64,000 nt of DNA from Streptomyces sp. NBC_01478 (GCF_036227225.1 NZ_CP109444.1:558001-622000); one strand, 5' to 3'. Shown: positions 25,969-34,406, counted from the stretch's first letter. Notes: generated from the letters alone by a model not told the origin. Program-made: numbers and translations.

Positions 25969-26549
25969 CGCCAGGCCCCCAGTGCTTGTGTCAGACAACG
26001 GCGTGCGCGGAAGACCCGGGCGCGGACGGCCTCCTGGCTGATGCCGACCGCGTCCGCGATGAACTCGTAGGAGCGGCCGTCCAATTCTCTCAGCACCCAG
26101 CAGGCCCGCTGCTCGACCGACAGCAGGTCGAGGGCCTCCCGCACCTCGCGGACCGCGTCGCGGCCCTCCGCAATCCGGGCCGGCGACGTGGCATATTCGG
26201 CTGCGGGCACGTCACCGGCCGCCTCCAGCGGGGCCACGGGTCTGCGCGAGCGCAGCACGTTCAGGCAGCGGTTGGTGACGATCCGGTACATCCACGTACC
26301 GAAGGAGGCGTGGCCGTGGAACTCCGGCAGCCTCCGCCAGGCGCTGAGGAAAGCGTCCTGTACGGCGTCCTCCGCCTCGACCCGGGTGCCGAGCAGGCGC
26401 GTGGCCAGCCGGATCAAGGCCGGTGCGTGGCGCTGGACGAGGACGGCGAAGGCATCCTCGTCGCCCTCCGCCGCCCGGACCGCCAACAGGGCGTCGTCCG
26501 TGTCGCCCCGGCTGTCGGGTGGTGCGCTCTGTGTGCGGGCCCCCACCAC
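25965..26549 (-). CDS. ECF RNA polymerase sigma factor
   Basis: About 194 residues. I choose the GTG at 26549, seven bases after AGGAG; a TTG at 26579 is also open. Region 2: DEDAFAVLVQRHAPALIRLA, then EAEDAVQDAFLSAWRRLPEF and GTWMYRIVTNRCLNVLRSR. Region 4: LDLLSVEQRACWVLRELDG with the helix-turn-helix YEFIADAVGISQEAVRARVF. First gene of an overlapping trio with a zinc-finger/Asp23 protein and an Asp23-like protein. Targets may include the Asp23-AmaP operon at 32-34.4 kb, a guess from shared domains only. Confidence 0.9.
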   Translation of the reverse strand: MVGARTQSAPPDSRGDTDDALLAVRAAEGDEDAFAVLVQRHAPALIRLATRLLGTRVEAEDAVQDAFLSAWRRLPEFHGHASFGTWMYRIVTNRCLNVLRSRRPVAPLEAAGDVPAAEYATSPARIAEGRDAVREVREALDLLSVEQRACWVLRELDGRSYEFIADAVGISQEAVRARVFRARRCLTQALGAWR

Positions 26550-26654
26550 TGGGCGGCTCCTCTCGTCCGGTCTTCTCAAGGTTGGACACCGCTGTGCCGC
26601 CCTCGTTACGCACGACTTCCGGAAACGGGTGCTCTACGGATGCCCAGAGTCGAG

Positions 26655-26990
26655 ATCAGGCGATGCCACGCGGCAGGTCGGCCCACACGGTGTGCCCGCA
26701 GCGGTCACGCCGCTCGCCCCACGCCCGGCAGCGCGCGTCGACCAGCAACAGCCCGCGGCCACCCTGACTCAGGTCGAAGGAGGGGTGCCTTCACCGCGCA
26801 CTGACCAAATCGATGTCGAAACCGGGACCCGTGTCGGAGACCTGGACCCGCACCACCCGACAGCCCGCCTGCCCGCGCAGGGCAGGCGGGCTGTCGTCGG
26901 TGAGAGGACTCCGCCCCCACTGCGCGAGCTGTTCGCGTGCGTCGCCGCGCACTGGGCCGACACCGCCGGCCGGCACGAGCGCGAGGCCCA
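26655..26990 (-). pseudogene. RsbW-type ATP-binding protein relic
   Basis: Two pieces of a HATPase_c domain remain on the minus strand in different frames: VVRVQVSDTGPGFDIDL (G1 box) and LSQGGRGLLLVDARCRAWGE followed by CGHTVWADLPRG (the usual end). The N-terminal helices with the catalytic Asn are garbled. It was probably a small anti-sigma/serine kinase of the kind abundant in Streptomyces. Confidence 0.65.
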
Positions 26991-27093
26991 GGTTTTATCT
27001 CGAAACCGGTACTCGGCACCGCTGCGACGCCGAAATCAGCTCGCGGCCGTGAAAGCTCGCCCGGCAGCAGAGAGTGAAATCCGGCGTTTCTCA

Positions 27094-27122
27094 TATCCGT
27101 AGCCGGTTCGGGCGTGGATTGG
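27094..27122 (-). promoter_or_regulatory. Orphan SigK-type promoter facing left
   Basis: Minus strand CCAATCC (27122-27116), 16-bp spacer, CGGATA (27099-27094). Its -35 box is 34 bp from that of the opposite promoter at 27157. No intact gene follows on the minus strand. Confidence 0.55.
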
Positions 27123-27156
27123 TCCGGGAAAAAAGTTCATCCGATCGGGTGGGCGA

Positions 27157-27185
27157 CCAATCCGCCGGGCTTCCGGAGCCGGATT
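27157..27185 (+). promoter_or_regulatory. SigK-type promoter of the molybdoenzyme-fasciclin unit
   Basis: CCAATCC (27157-27163), 16-bp spacer, CGGATT (27180-27185). The GTG start is only 6 bp after the -10 box, implying a leaderless mRNA. Confidence 0.75.
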
Positions 27186-27191
27186 CCCCAC

Positions 27192-28808
27192 GTGACCGAC
27201 GACGAGAAGCGAACGCGACAGCGCCTCATCCGGGCGCGCCTGCCCCTGGGTGCGTTCAGTGGCGTGCTGGCCGGCCTCGCCTCGCTCGGCGTCGCTGAGC
27301 TGGTGTCGGCCGCGGTACGTCCGCAGGCCGGTCCGGTCGTGGCGGTCGGCGGCGCGGCGATCGACCAGACCCCGGCCGCAGTGAAGGACTGGGCGATCCG
27401 GCACTTCGGAACCAATGACAAGTTGGTTCTTCAGCTCGGAATTCTCGCGATGCTGGCGCTTTTCGCGCTGGTGCTGGGAATTGTCGCACTGCGTTTTCGG
27501 CGCAGCGGTGCTGCCGGTGTTCTGCTCTTCGGAATTTTCGGGGCGGTATCGGCCACCAGTCGGCCGGATTCGACAAGCGTCTCCGACGCGCTGCCCTCCG
27601 TGGTGGGCGCGATCGCGGGAGCCGCGGTGCTCTACATCCTGGTGGGCCGCCTCGCGCGACGGGTCCCGTCCGAGGAAGACGTTCAGGGCGAGCCGGAAGG
27701 CGCGCCTTCCGGCGCTGGCTGGGACCGCCGCGGCTTCGTGATCGCCGCGACGGCCGCTGCCGCCGGGTCCGCCGGGGCCGGCCTGATCGGCCGGACGCTG
27801 AACGGGGCGAGCGGCCAGAACGCGGTCGCCTCACGCAACAAGGTCGTCCTGCCCCGTCCCGCCTCCGCAGCCGCCGCCGTTCCCAAAGGTGCCCGGCTGC
27901 GGATTCCCGGGATCAGTGCCTTCACCACGCCGAACGGTGACTTCTACCGCGTGGACACCGCCCTCGTGTTGCCCAAGGTCAACGCCACGACCTGGGCACT
28001 GCGCATCCACGGCAGAGGCGTCACCCGGCCTGTCACCCTCGCCTTCGGCGACCTGCTGCGGCGAGAACTGGTCGAGCGCGACATCACCCTCACCTGCGTG
28101 TCGAACGAGGTCGGCGGCCCGTACGTCGGCAACGCGCGCTGGATCGGCGTACGACTGGCCGATCTGCTGGCCGAGTGCGGGGTGAAGCCGCCGTCGATGG
28201 GTGGCCCCGCAGACCAGTTGGTGGCCCGGTCCGTGGACGGGATGACGATCGGCAGCCCGGTCGAGGACGTGATGGACGGCCGCGACGCCCTCCTCGCCCT
28301 CGGCATGAACGGCGAACCACTGCCCTTCGCGCACGGCTTCCCCGTCCGCATGGTCGTCCCCGGCCTGTACGGCTTCGTCTCGGCCTGTAAATGGATCAAG
28401 GACATCGAGCTGACGACGTTCGACGCCTACGACCCCTACTGGGTCAAGCGCGGCTGGGCACGCATGGCCCCGGTCAAGACCGAGTCGCGGATCGACACCC
28501 CGAAGCCGTTCGCCCGGCCGGAGGCCGGGACGGTCATGGTCGGCGGGGTCGCCTGGGCCCAGCACCGTGGCATCGACAAGGTCGAGGTCCGCGTCGATGA
28601 CGGCCCCTGGCAGGAGGCCCGGCTGGCCGCCGAGGACACCCGGGACACCTGGCGCCAGTGGTCCTTCCCCTGGCAGGCCACCAAGGGCGGCCACACCCTC
28701 ACCGTCCGCGCCACCGACCGCACCGGCCAGGTGCAGACCGAGAAACGTGCTCGCACGATCCCCGACGGCGCCAGCGGATGGCACTCCGTGATCGTCACCG
28801 TCGACTGA
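27192..28808 (+). CDS. Membrane-anchored molybdopterin-dependent (sulfite-oxidase-fold) oxidoreductase
   Basis: 538 residues from the GTG at 27192. Four helices in the first ~150 residues; then a twin-arginine-like stretch (WDRRGFVIAATAAAAGSAG) leading to the catalytic domain outside the membrane. The Mo-ligand cysteine is C302 in ITLTCVSNEVGGPYVGNARW. The dimerisation domain ends with VRATDRTGQVQTEKRARTIP. I prefer this start because a sigma promoter ends six bases before it; the longer frame to 27114 would run through that promoter. Substrate unknown; family members oxidise sulfite or reduce oxidised methionines. It is followed by the fasciclin gene 71 bp on. Confidence 0.88.
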   Translation: MTDDEKRTRQRLIRARLPLGAFSGVLAGLASLGVAELVSAAVRPQAGPVVAVGGAAIDQTPAAVKDWAIRHFGTNDKLVLQLGILAMLALFALVLGIVALRFRRSGAAGVLLFGIFGAVSATSRPDSTSVSDALPSVVGAIAGAAVLYILVGRLARRVPSEEDVQGEPEGAPSGAGWDRRGFVIAATAAAAGSAGAGLIGRTLNGASGQNAVASRNKVVLPRPASAAAAVPKGARLRIPGISAFTTPNGDFYRVDTALVLPKVNATTWALRIHGRGVTRPVTLAFGDLLRRELVERDITLTCVSNEVGGPYVGNARWIGVRLADLLAECGVKPPSMGGPADQLVARSVDGMTIGSPVEDVMDGRDALLALGMNGEPLPFAHGFPVRMVVPGLYGFVSACKWIKDIELTTFDAYDPYWVKRGWARMAPVKTESRIDTPKPFARPEAGTVMVGGVAWAQHRGIDKVEVRVDDGPWQEARLAAEDTRDTWRQWSFPWQATKGGHTLTVRATDRTGQVQTEKRARTIPDGASGWHSVIVTVD

Positions 28809-28879
28809 CCCCACAAGCCACTTCTCCCCTTCCCCGTATCACCGCAGCTCAGGCTGCACCGACCCTCAGGAGAAACACC

Positions 28880-29536
28880 ATGAGTACCCGTATCCGCCGT
28901 ACCGCGGTCGTCCTTGCCGCCTCCGCCGTGCTGCCGCTGGCCCTCAGCGCCTGCGGCAGCAGCGGCAGCGACTCCGCGAAGTCGGACTCCTCCACCAAGG
29001 CGTCCGCCTCCGCGACCGCGTCCGACGACAGCATGACCGGCGCCGGCGCCACGACCTCCGACCAGCCTTTCGGTACGGCCTGTTCCGGTGTCCCGAAGAG
29101 CGGTGCCGGCTCCTTCGACGGCATGGCCAAGGACCCCGTCGCCACCGCCGCCTCCAACAACCCGGCACTGTCCACCCTGGTCGCGGCGGTGAAGAAGGCC
29201 GGCCTGGTCGACACCCTCAACAACGCCCAGAACATCACCGTGTTCGCGCCGACCAACGACGCCTTCGCCAAGATCCCGAAGGCCACCCTGGACAAGGTCC
29301 TCAACGACAAGGCCCAACTGACCAAGATCCTCACCTACCACGTCGTAGGCCAGAAGCTGACCCCCAAGGACCTGGAGAACGGCTCCTTCGACACCCTTGA
29401 GAAGTCGAAGGTCACCACCTCCGGCTCCGGCGAGTCCTACACCGTCAACGACTCCGCCAAGGTCGTCTGCGGCAACGTCAAGACCGCCAACGCCAACGTC
29501 TACATCATCGACACCGTCCTCATGCCCACTAGCTGA
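28880..29536 (+). CDS. Fasciclin (FAS1) lipoprotein, MPT70/MPT83-like
   Basis: 218 residues, ATG after AGGAG at 8-base spacing. Lipoprotein signal with lipobox LSAC (Cys25), then a Ser/Ala/Asp-rich spacer to ~residue 60. The FAS1 domain follows, with ITVFAPTNDAFAKIPKATLD, then LTKILTYHVVGQKLTP, then VYIIDTVLMPTS. The segment FGTACSGVPKSGAGSFDGMA is the region shared with mycobacterial MPT70/MPT83, whose expression depends on SigK. No SigK motif lies directly before it, so it is probably transcribed with the molybdoenzyme. FAS1 domains mediate adhesion. Confidence 0.9.
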   Translation: MSTRIRRTAVVLAASAVLPLALSACGSSGSDSAKSDSSTKASASATASDDSMTGAGATTSDQPFGTACSGVPKSGAGSFDGMAKDPVATAASNNPALSTLVAAVKKAGLVDTLNNAQNITVFAPTNDAFAKIPKATLDKVLNDKAQLTKILTYHVVGQKLTPKDLENGSFDTLEKSKVTTSGSGESYTVNDSAKVVCGNVKTANANVYIIDTVLMPTS

Positions 29537-29604
29537 CGCCCTCCAAGCGCCGGGCGCCCCGCGGGGAACGCCCGGCGGCCCGACTCCTGTGACGGGGAGA
29601 AAAA

Positions 29605-29636
29605 CAGGGGGCCGGGGCAAGGGCCCCGGCCCCCTG
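29605..29636 (+). terminator. Terminator of the molybdoenzyme-fasciclin operon
   Basis: A 14-bp perfect GC stem (29605-29618 / 29623-29636) with a 4-base loop, 69 bp past the stop. A smaller 8-bp hairpin lies just before it, around 29551-29578. Confidence 0.8.
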
Positions 29637-29896
29637 GCACGCCGCCGCATCCCCTCGCGTCCGTCCGGCTTCCGCCTCGAACGCCGACCACACGACACCC
29701 GTCACCGGGCGCCAGGCACAAGTGCCACGTCAGCACCGGAACCGGCGCCCGCAGTGCCGTACGGACCGGAGGACAGGTCACAAGGGGCGATGTCCACATC
29801 GGACGGCGCGAGCATCTTTGACGGACGCAAAGGGTCACGAATGGTCACTTCGCTACAAGGTGCCCGCTCTCGGCGCTGGTGATGCTGAGATATGCC

Positions 29897-31843
29897 ATGG
29901 AACCAGGCAGCCGTCAGACCCACCCCAGCATGATCCCTGTGGCTGAGGAACCGTTTCGCGCATTGCTGGAGGCGGCTCCCGACGCGATGGTGATCGTGGA
30001 CGACACCGGCATCATCCGCCTGGTCAATGCCCAGACCGAAGCCTTGTTCGGTCATCCCCGCAACGAACTGCTCGGCCGTCCCATCGAGATGCTGGTCCCA
30101 GAACGTTTCCGCTCTCAGCACCCTGGTCACCGCCTGGGATACTCCACCAATCAGCAGGTCCGTCCGATGGGCGCCGGACTTGACCTGTACGGGCTGCGTC
30201 GAGACGGGGCCGAGTTCCCGGTCGAGATCAGCATCAGTCCGCTGCAGACCCCCGACGGACTGCTGATCTCCGCCGCCGTGCGGGACGTCAGCGAGCGCAA
30301 GGCCGCCGAAGCGCGCTTCCGCGCCCTGCTGGAGGCGGCTCCGGACGCCATCGTCATCGTGGACGACACCGGCACCATCCAACTGGTCAACGCGCAGACC
30401 GAGGCCCTGTTCGGCTACCGGCGGGAAGAACTCCTGGGACAGCAGGTGGAGATCCTCGTCCCCCAGCGGTTCCATCATCACCATCCCGCCCACCGTCACG
30501 GCTATGTCGACAACCGGCGGGTTCGTCCGATGGGCGCCGGACTGGAGCTGTACGGGCTGCGCCGCAACGGCGGCGAGTTCCCGGTCGAGATCAGCCTCAG
30601 CCCCCTGGAGACCCCGGACGGCACCCTGGTCTCCGCGGCCATCCGCGATGTCACCGAACGCAAGAAGGCCGAGGCCCAACTCGCCGAACTCTACGAACAG
30701 CAACGCCACGTCGCCCTGACCCTGCAGCGCAGCCTGATGGGCTCACCCGCCGCACTGCCCGGCATGGACACCTCCAGCCGCTACTACCCCGCACGCCAGG
30801 GACCCGGCGTGGGCGGTGACTGGTTCGACCTGATCGCGCTGGGCGGCGGCCGCATGGGAGTACTGATCGGGGACGTCATGGGTCGCGGCCTGGAGGCCGC
30901 CGCCGTCATGGGCCAGCTCCGCTCGGCCTCCCATGCCCTGGCCAAGACCGGCATGCCGCCCTGGCAACTGATGCGGGCCCTGGACGCGGTCGTCAGCGAA
31001 CTGCCCGACCAGCTCGTCACCTGCTGCTATCTGGTCCTGGACCCTGACGAGAGCGCCCTGACCGTGTGCTCGGCCGGCCACCTGCCGGTGCTGGTGGTGG
31101 ATCCCACCGGACAGGTGCGCAGGCTCCCGGTCGATGTCAGTGTGCCGCTGGGTGTCGGCGACGTACCCCACCAGGAGACCCGGCTGACCGTGCCGCCGGG
31201 CTCGGTTCTGGCCCTCTACACCGATGGCCTGGTGGAAACCCCCACCAGCGACATCGAACTGCAGATCGACGCCCTCGCCATCGCCCTGGAAAAGGCCGCC
31301 GCCGACACCACTTGCCTGGAGCGGGCAGCCGACTGCGTTCTCACCGCCCTGCTGCCCGACCCCCAGGACTACAGCGACGACGTGACCCTGCTCCTGGCCC
31401 GTATCCCGCCCGCTCCGGTGACCGCCGTGTCCGCACTCCTTCCGGCGCAGCCCATCAGCGTGCGGGAGGGACGCCAATTCCTGCGCCGCACCCTGCAGGA
31501 CTGGCACTGCGAGGCCCTCACCGACACCGCCTGCCTGCTGGCCTCCGAACTGCTGTCCAACTCGGTGCGCCACGCCTGCGATCCCCTGCGGCTGCGCCTG
31601 CGACGCACCCGGGACGAACTCCACATCGAAGTCTGCGACGGCAGCCCGGTCCTGCCCCGCGCCAGGATCGCGGGCCCCGACGAGGAGTCGGGCCGCGGAC
31701 TGGCCCTGCTCGACCAACTGGCCTCCACCTGGGGCACCTTGCTCGCCGAGGAAGGCAAGGCCGTGTGGTTCTCACTCCCCCTGCCCGACTCCCCTCACCA
31801 GGGCACGAACACCCCGGAAGACGCGAGCGGCCCTCCGGTGTAA
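29897..31843 (+). CDS. PAS-PAS-SpoIIE-HATPase phosphatase/anti-sigma regulator
   Basis: About 648 residues; alternative starts are GTG 29879 and ATG 29882, with no strong ribosome site at any. Two tandem, nearly identical PAS domains (~19-135 and ~140-256) share FRALLEAAPDA, LVNAQTEALFG and VRPMGAGL. The PP2C/SpoIIE phosphatase (~285-505) has GVGGDWFDLIALGGGRMG, IGDVMGRGLEAAAVMG and DYSDDVTLLL. A C-terminal RsbW-like ATPase (~520-630) has LASELLSNSVRHA and ESGRGLALLDQLA. It should dephosphorylate a STAS antagonist and also bind a sigma factor or antagonist. No partner gene is adjacent. Confidence 0.9.
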   Translation: MEPGSRQTHPSMIPVAEEPFRALLEAAPDAMVIVDDTGIIRLVNAQTEALFGHPRNELLGRPIEMLVPERFRSQHPGHRLGYSTNQQVRPMGAGLDLYGLRRDGAEFPVEISISPLQTPDGLLISAAVRDVSERKAAEARFRALLEAAPDAIVIVDDTGTIQLVNAQTEALFGYRREELLGQQVEILVPQRFHHHHPAHRHGYVDNRRVRPMGAGLELYGLRRNGGEFPVEISLSPLETPDGTLVSAAIRDVTERKKAEAQLAELYEQQRHVALTLQRSLMGSPAALPGMDTSSRYYPARQGPGVGGDWFDLIALGGGRMGVLIGDVMGRGLEAAAVMGQLRSASHALAKTGMPPWQLMRALDAVVSELPDQLVTCCYLVLDPDESALTVCSAGHLPVLVVDPTGQVRRLPVDVSVPLGVGDVPHQETRLTVPPGSVLALYTDGLVETPTSDIELQIDALAIALEKAAADTTCLERAADCVLTALLPDPQDYSDDVTLLLARIPPAPVTAVSALLPAQPISVREGRQFLRRTLQDWHCEALTDTACLLASELLSNSVRHACDPLRLRLRRTRDELHIEVCDGSPVLPRARIAGPDEESGRGLALLDQLASTWGTLLAEEGKAVWFSLPLPDSPHQGTNTPEDASGPPV

Positions 31844-32088
31844 CAGCCCTTGCTCCGGCTGGATGTATCGGCCCCCGCCCCGCTCGACGAGATACCCCTC
31901 TCCCACCCAACTCCCCTGCCCCCGCTTGCAGCCGTGCCGGAGGCCCCGCCCGCGTGAGAGCGCGCGGGCGCGCAGTCCCGGACGGGCGGAACCCGGCTGA
32001 GATTTCCTGAACGCCCGCGTCACAGACGTGGCCAGGAAGGGTCTGACGGGATGAGAGCACCTGTTGAACGAAGCAGAGGGGACGTGCC

Positions 32089-32592
32089 ATGACCACGCAG
32101 ACCGCACCGATTTCCCAGAACGTGTCCGCCCCGCAGACGCGCAAGCCCGCGCAGACCATGACGGACCTGTCCGGCGGTGTCGCCGGGGCCGACCAGCCGG
32201 CCGCGAACCGCGGCCGTACCTCGATCGCCGATGTCGTCGTGGTGAAGGTCGCGGGCATCGCGGCGCGGGAGATTCCGGGCGTGTACGACATGGGCGGCGG
32301 CCTGTCGCGGACCATCGGCGCCGTCCGTGACCGGGTACCGGGCGGCCGGCCGAACGTGGGGCGCGGAGTGAAGGTCGAGGTCGGCGAGCGCCAGACGGCC
32401 ATCGACCTGGACCTCGTCGTGGAGTACGGCGTCCCGATCACGGACGTCGCCCGTGACGTGCGGGAGAACGTCATCTCCGCCGTGGAACGCGTCACCGGCC
32501 TGGAGGTGGTGGAGGTCAACGTCACCGTCAACGACGTGCACCTGCCCGAGGACGACGCCGAGAGCCAGACCCCGGACTCCCGGGTGGAGTGA
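32089..32592 (+). CDS. Asp23/Gls24 family envelope stress protein
   Basis: 167 residues; AGAGGGG just upstream of the ATG. After a ~45-residue flexible N-terminus the Asp23 domain runs SIADVVVVKVAGIAAREIPG, then VYDMGGG, then VKVEVGERQTAIDLDLVVEY, then VISAVERVTGLEVVEVNVTV. First gene of a four-gene operon ending in AmaP, the arrangement used in Firmicutes for a membrane-associated cell-wall stress protein. Confidence 0.92.
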   Translation: MTTQTAPISQNVSAPQTRKPAQTMTDLSGGVAGADQPAANRGRTSIADVVVVKVAGIAAREIPGVYDMGGGLSRTIGAVRDRVPGGRPNVGRGVKVEVGERQTAIDLDLVVEYGVPITDVARDVRENVISAVERVTGLEVVEVNVTVNDVHLPEDDAESQTPDSRVE

Positions 32593-32641
32593 TCGTTCCC
32601 TCTGGCAGCAGGTCCGACAGTCGTGGAGAAAGGAACACGTG

Positions 32642-32827
32642 GTGAACAGACCGGTCGTGGGGATGGCCGCCGGGATGGCGTTGGCCTTCGCCGGATTCTT
32701 CGGGGGCTTCGGGGCGTTCCTTCTCGTGGCCGCTCTGGGTGCCCTGGGGTGGGCGGTGGGCCGCTGGTTCGACGGTGGCGGACGAGTGCAGGATCTTCGC
32801 GACGCCTTCGAGCGGAGCCGTCGATGA
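32642..32827 (+). CDS. DUF2273-like small membrane protein
   Basis: 61 residues from the second of two GTGs, seven bases after AGGA. One or two hydrophobic helices (VGMAAGMALAFAGFFGGFGA and FLLVAALGALGWAVG) then a basic/acidic tail. Its stop overlaps the next start (ATGA). DUF2273 proteins accompany Asp23 and AmaP; probably a membrane partner of Asp23. Confidence 0.8.
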   Translation: MNRPVVGMAAGMALAFAGFFGGFGAFLLVAALGALGWAVGRWFDGGGRVQDLRDAFERSRR

Positions 32828-33828
32828 CCACGGCGGCACAGCGCGGCACAACAACCGTCTCGGGCAAGGCCGTTCGCAGGATCGCCGAGCAGGCGGCCAG
32901 CGAAGCGCTGGCCGACCGCGGAGCCACGGCCGTGCGCGGCCTCGCGAAAGGCAGCGCCGACGTGCGCGGGCGGCGGGCGGACGTGGCCGTCGATGTATCC
33001 CTGCCCTACCCGGCCCCGGTGGCCGAGGCGGTACGCCGGCTCCAGGAGCATGTCGCCTCCCGTACCCGGCAGTTGACCGGCCTCGATGTCGCCCGGCCGC
33101 GGGTGGGCGTCACCGCCCTGACCCCGCTGCCGGCCGACGGCACGGCCACAGCGCAGAAGGGTACGCCGGCCCACGTACGCACGGCGGCGACGAGCGGCAC
33201 CCGCACACCCCGGCGCTGGTGGTCACAACGGCGGCTGCCGATGACACTGGTCACGCTGGCGGCGGCCGTGGCAGCCGGCGCCCTGGCCTTCGACATGGTC
33301 ATGGTCCACACCGCGCACCGACCGGCCGCCGTCTGGCGCACCGGGATCCTCCACTGGTCGGCGGGGCACGGCCCCGGCGATCCTGGTGTCGTCGTCGCCT
33401 CCGGCGCGGTCGCCGTACTCGGCCTGCTGTTGATCGTCCTGGCTCTGACACCTGGACACCGCGCGCTGCTCACCATCGCCTGCGACCCGCGGTTGGGCGC
33501 GGCGGTCGACCGCCGCGCGGTCGCGGCCCTCGTGCGGGACGCCGTGGCCGCGACGGCGGGCATCGACGCGGTCACGGTACGCGTCCGGCGGCGCCGGGTC
33601 GCCGTCCGGGCCCACCTCGCCTTCGGCGACCGCGCGACCGCACGCGACAAGGCCCGTGAAGCGGCGCGCCGAACGCTGGAGGAGTGCAGCCTGCGCCGCG
33701 TACCTCGGCTGCGCGTCACGGTCCGACCGCGGCCGTCCTGGGATCCGGCGACAACACTTGCGCCGGACGGGAGAGACGCGCCGGGCGTACAGCCCACCGG
33801 CACCGTCCCCGAAGGAGCGAACCCCTGA
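32824..33828 (+). CDS. Asp23-like/DUF6286 two-domain membrane protein
   Basis: 334 residues. The N-terminal third is an Asp23-type domain (VSGKAVRRIAEQAASEALAD, then ADVAVDVSLPYPAPVAEAVR). Then follow two membrane helices (~145-165 and ~190-215) and a C-terminal domain with LLTIACDPRLGAAVDRRAVA and RVRRRRVAVRAHLAF, which matches the DUF6286 type found in actinobacterial Asp23 operons. Overlaps genes on both sides (ATGA upstream, TGATG downstream). It probably links the Asp23 layer to the membrane. Confidence 0.8.
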   Translation: MTTAAQRGTTTVSGKAVRRIAEQAASEALADRGATAVRGLAKGSADVRGRRADVAVDVSLPYPAPVAEAVRRLQEHVASRTRQLTGLDVARPRVGVTALTPLPADGTATAQKGTPAHVRTAATSGTRTPRRWWSQRRLPMTLVTLAAAVAAGALAFDMVMVHTAHRPAAVWRTGILHWSAGHGPGDPGVVVASGAVAVLGLLLIVLALTPGHRALLTIACDPRLGAAVDRRAVAALVRDAVAATAGIDAVTVRVRRRRVAVRAHLAFGDRATARDKAREAARRTLEECSLRRVPRLRVTVRPRPSWDPATTLAPDGRDAPGVQPTGTVPEGANP

Positions 33829-34406
33829 TGCCACGACTGCGCACGGTCCTCAACCGGACCGTCCTCGCCCTGGTCGGACTGCTCCTCCTCGCCATCGCGG
33901 GACACGTCCTCACCCTCGCGCCCTGGGCGCCTCACCTTCCGGCACCGTGGCACCGACCCGGCCCGCACGCCGTGCTCCTGAACGCGGACCGGCTTCCCGG
34001 GCTCCGGACACACGGCTGGTGGACACCCACGGTCCTGGCGGGCTCGATCGCCACGACCGCCATGTTCGCCCTGTGGTGTGCCCGGCAACTGCGCAGCGGC
34101 GCCCGCCCGACGGTGCCCCTGTCCGCACCGGACAGCGCCCTGCGGACCCGAGCCCTGGAAGACGCCGTCACGCATCAGGCAGTCGCCATCGCAGGAGTCG
34201 CCGGCTGCCGTACCCGTCTGCTGAGACGTCGCAACCACCTGCAGGTAAGGATGCACGTGTGGCTCCACCCGGACACCACCCCCGCCGGCGTCCTGCCCGC
34301 CCTCACCATCCTTGCCGACCGGACCGAGAGCGCCCTCGCTCCCCACACCGTCCGCACACAGGTCCGCCTCAGTGCCCGCTCACATCGCGGCCGGCGCATC
34401 CGCTGA
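33828..34406 (+). CDS. amaP: Alkaline-shock membrane anchor protein AmaP
   Basis: 192 residues. N-terminal helix (LNRTVLALVGLLLLAIAGHV), second helix ~67-84, then a soluble C-terminal part with two RMHVWLHPD- and VRTQVRLSARS-type strands. Start in a TGATG overlap. In Staphylococcus, AmaP anchors Asp23 at the membrane. Here it ends the operon, and the same job is likely. Confidence 0.85.
   Translation: MPRLRTVLNRTVLALVGLLLLAIAGHVLTLAPWAPHLPAPWHRPGPHAVLLNADRLPGLRTHGWWTPTVLAGSIATTAMFALWCARQLRSGARPTVPLSAPDSALRTRALEDAVTHQAVAIAGVAGCRTRLLRRRNHLQVRMHVWLHPDTTPAGVLPALTILADRTESALAPHTVRTQVRLSARSHRGRRIR

Noticed and set aside
26705..27094. Minus-strand 129-residue frame starting inside the orphan SigK promoter
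   Set aside because: Its ATG overlaps the -10 box and the sequence is Arg-rich and antisense-like; the real signal there is the fragmentary ATPase domain in other frames.
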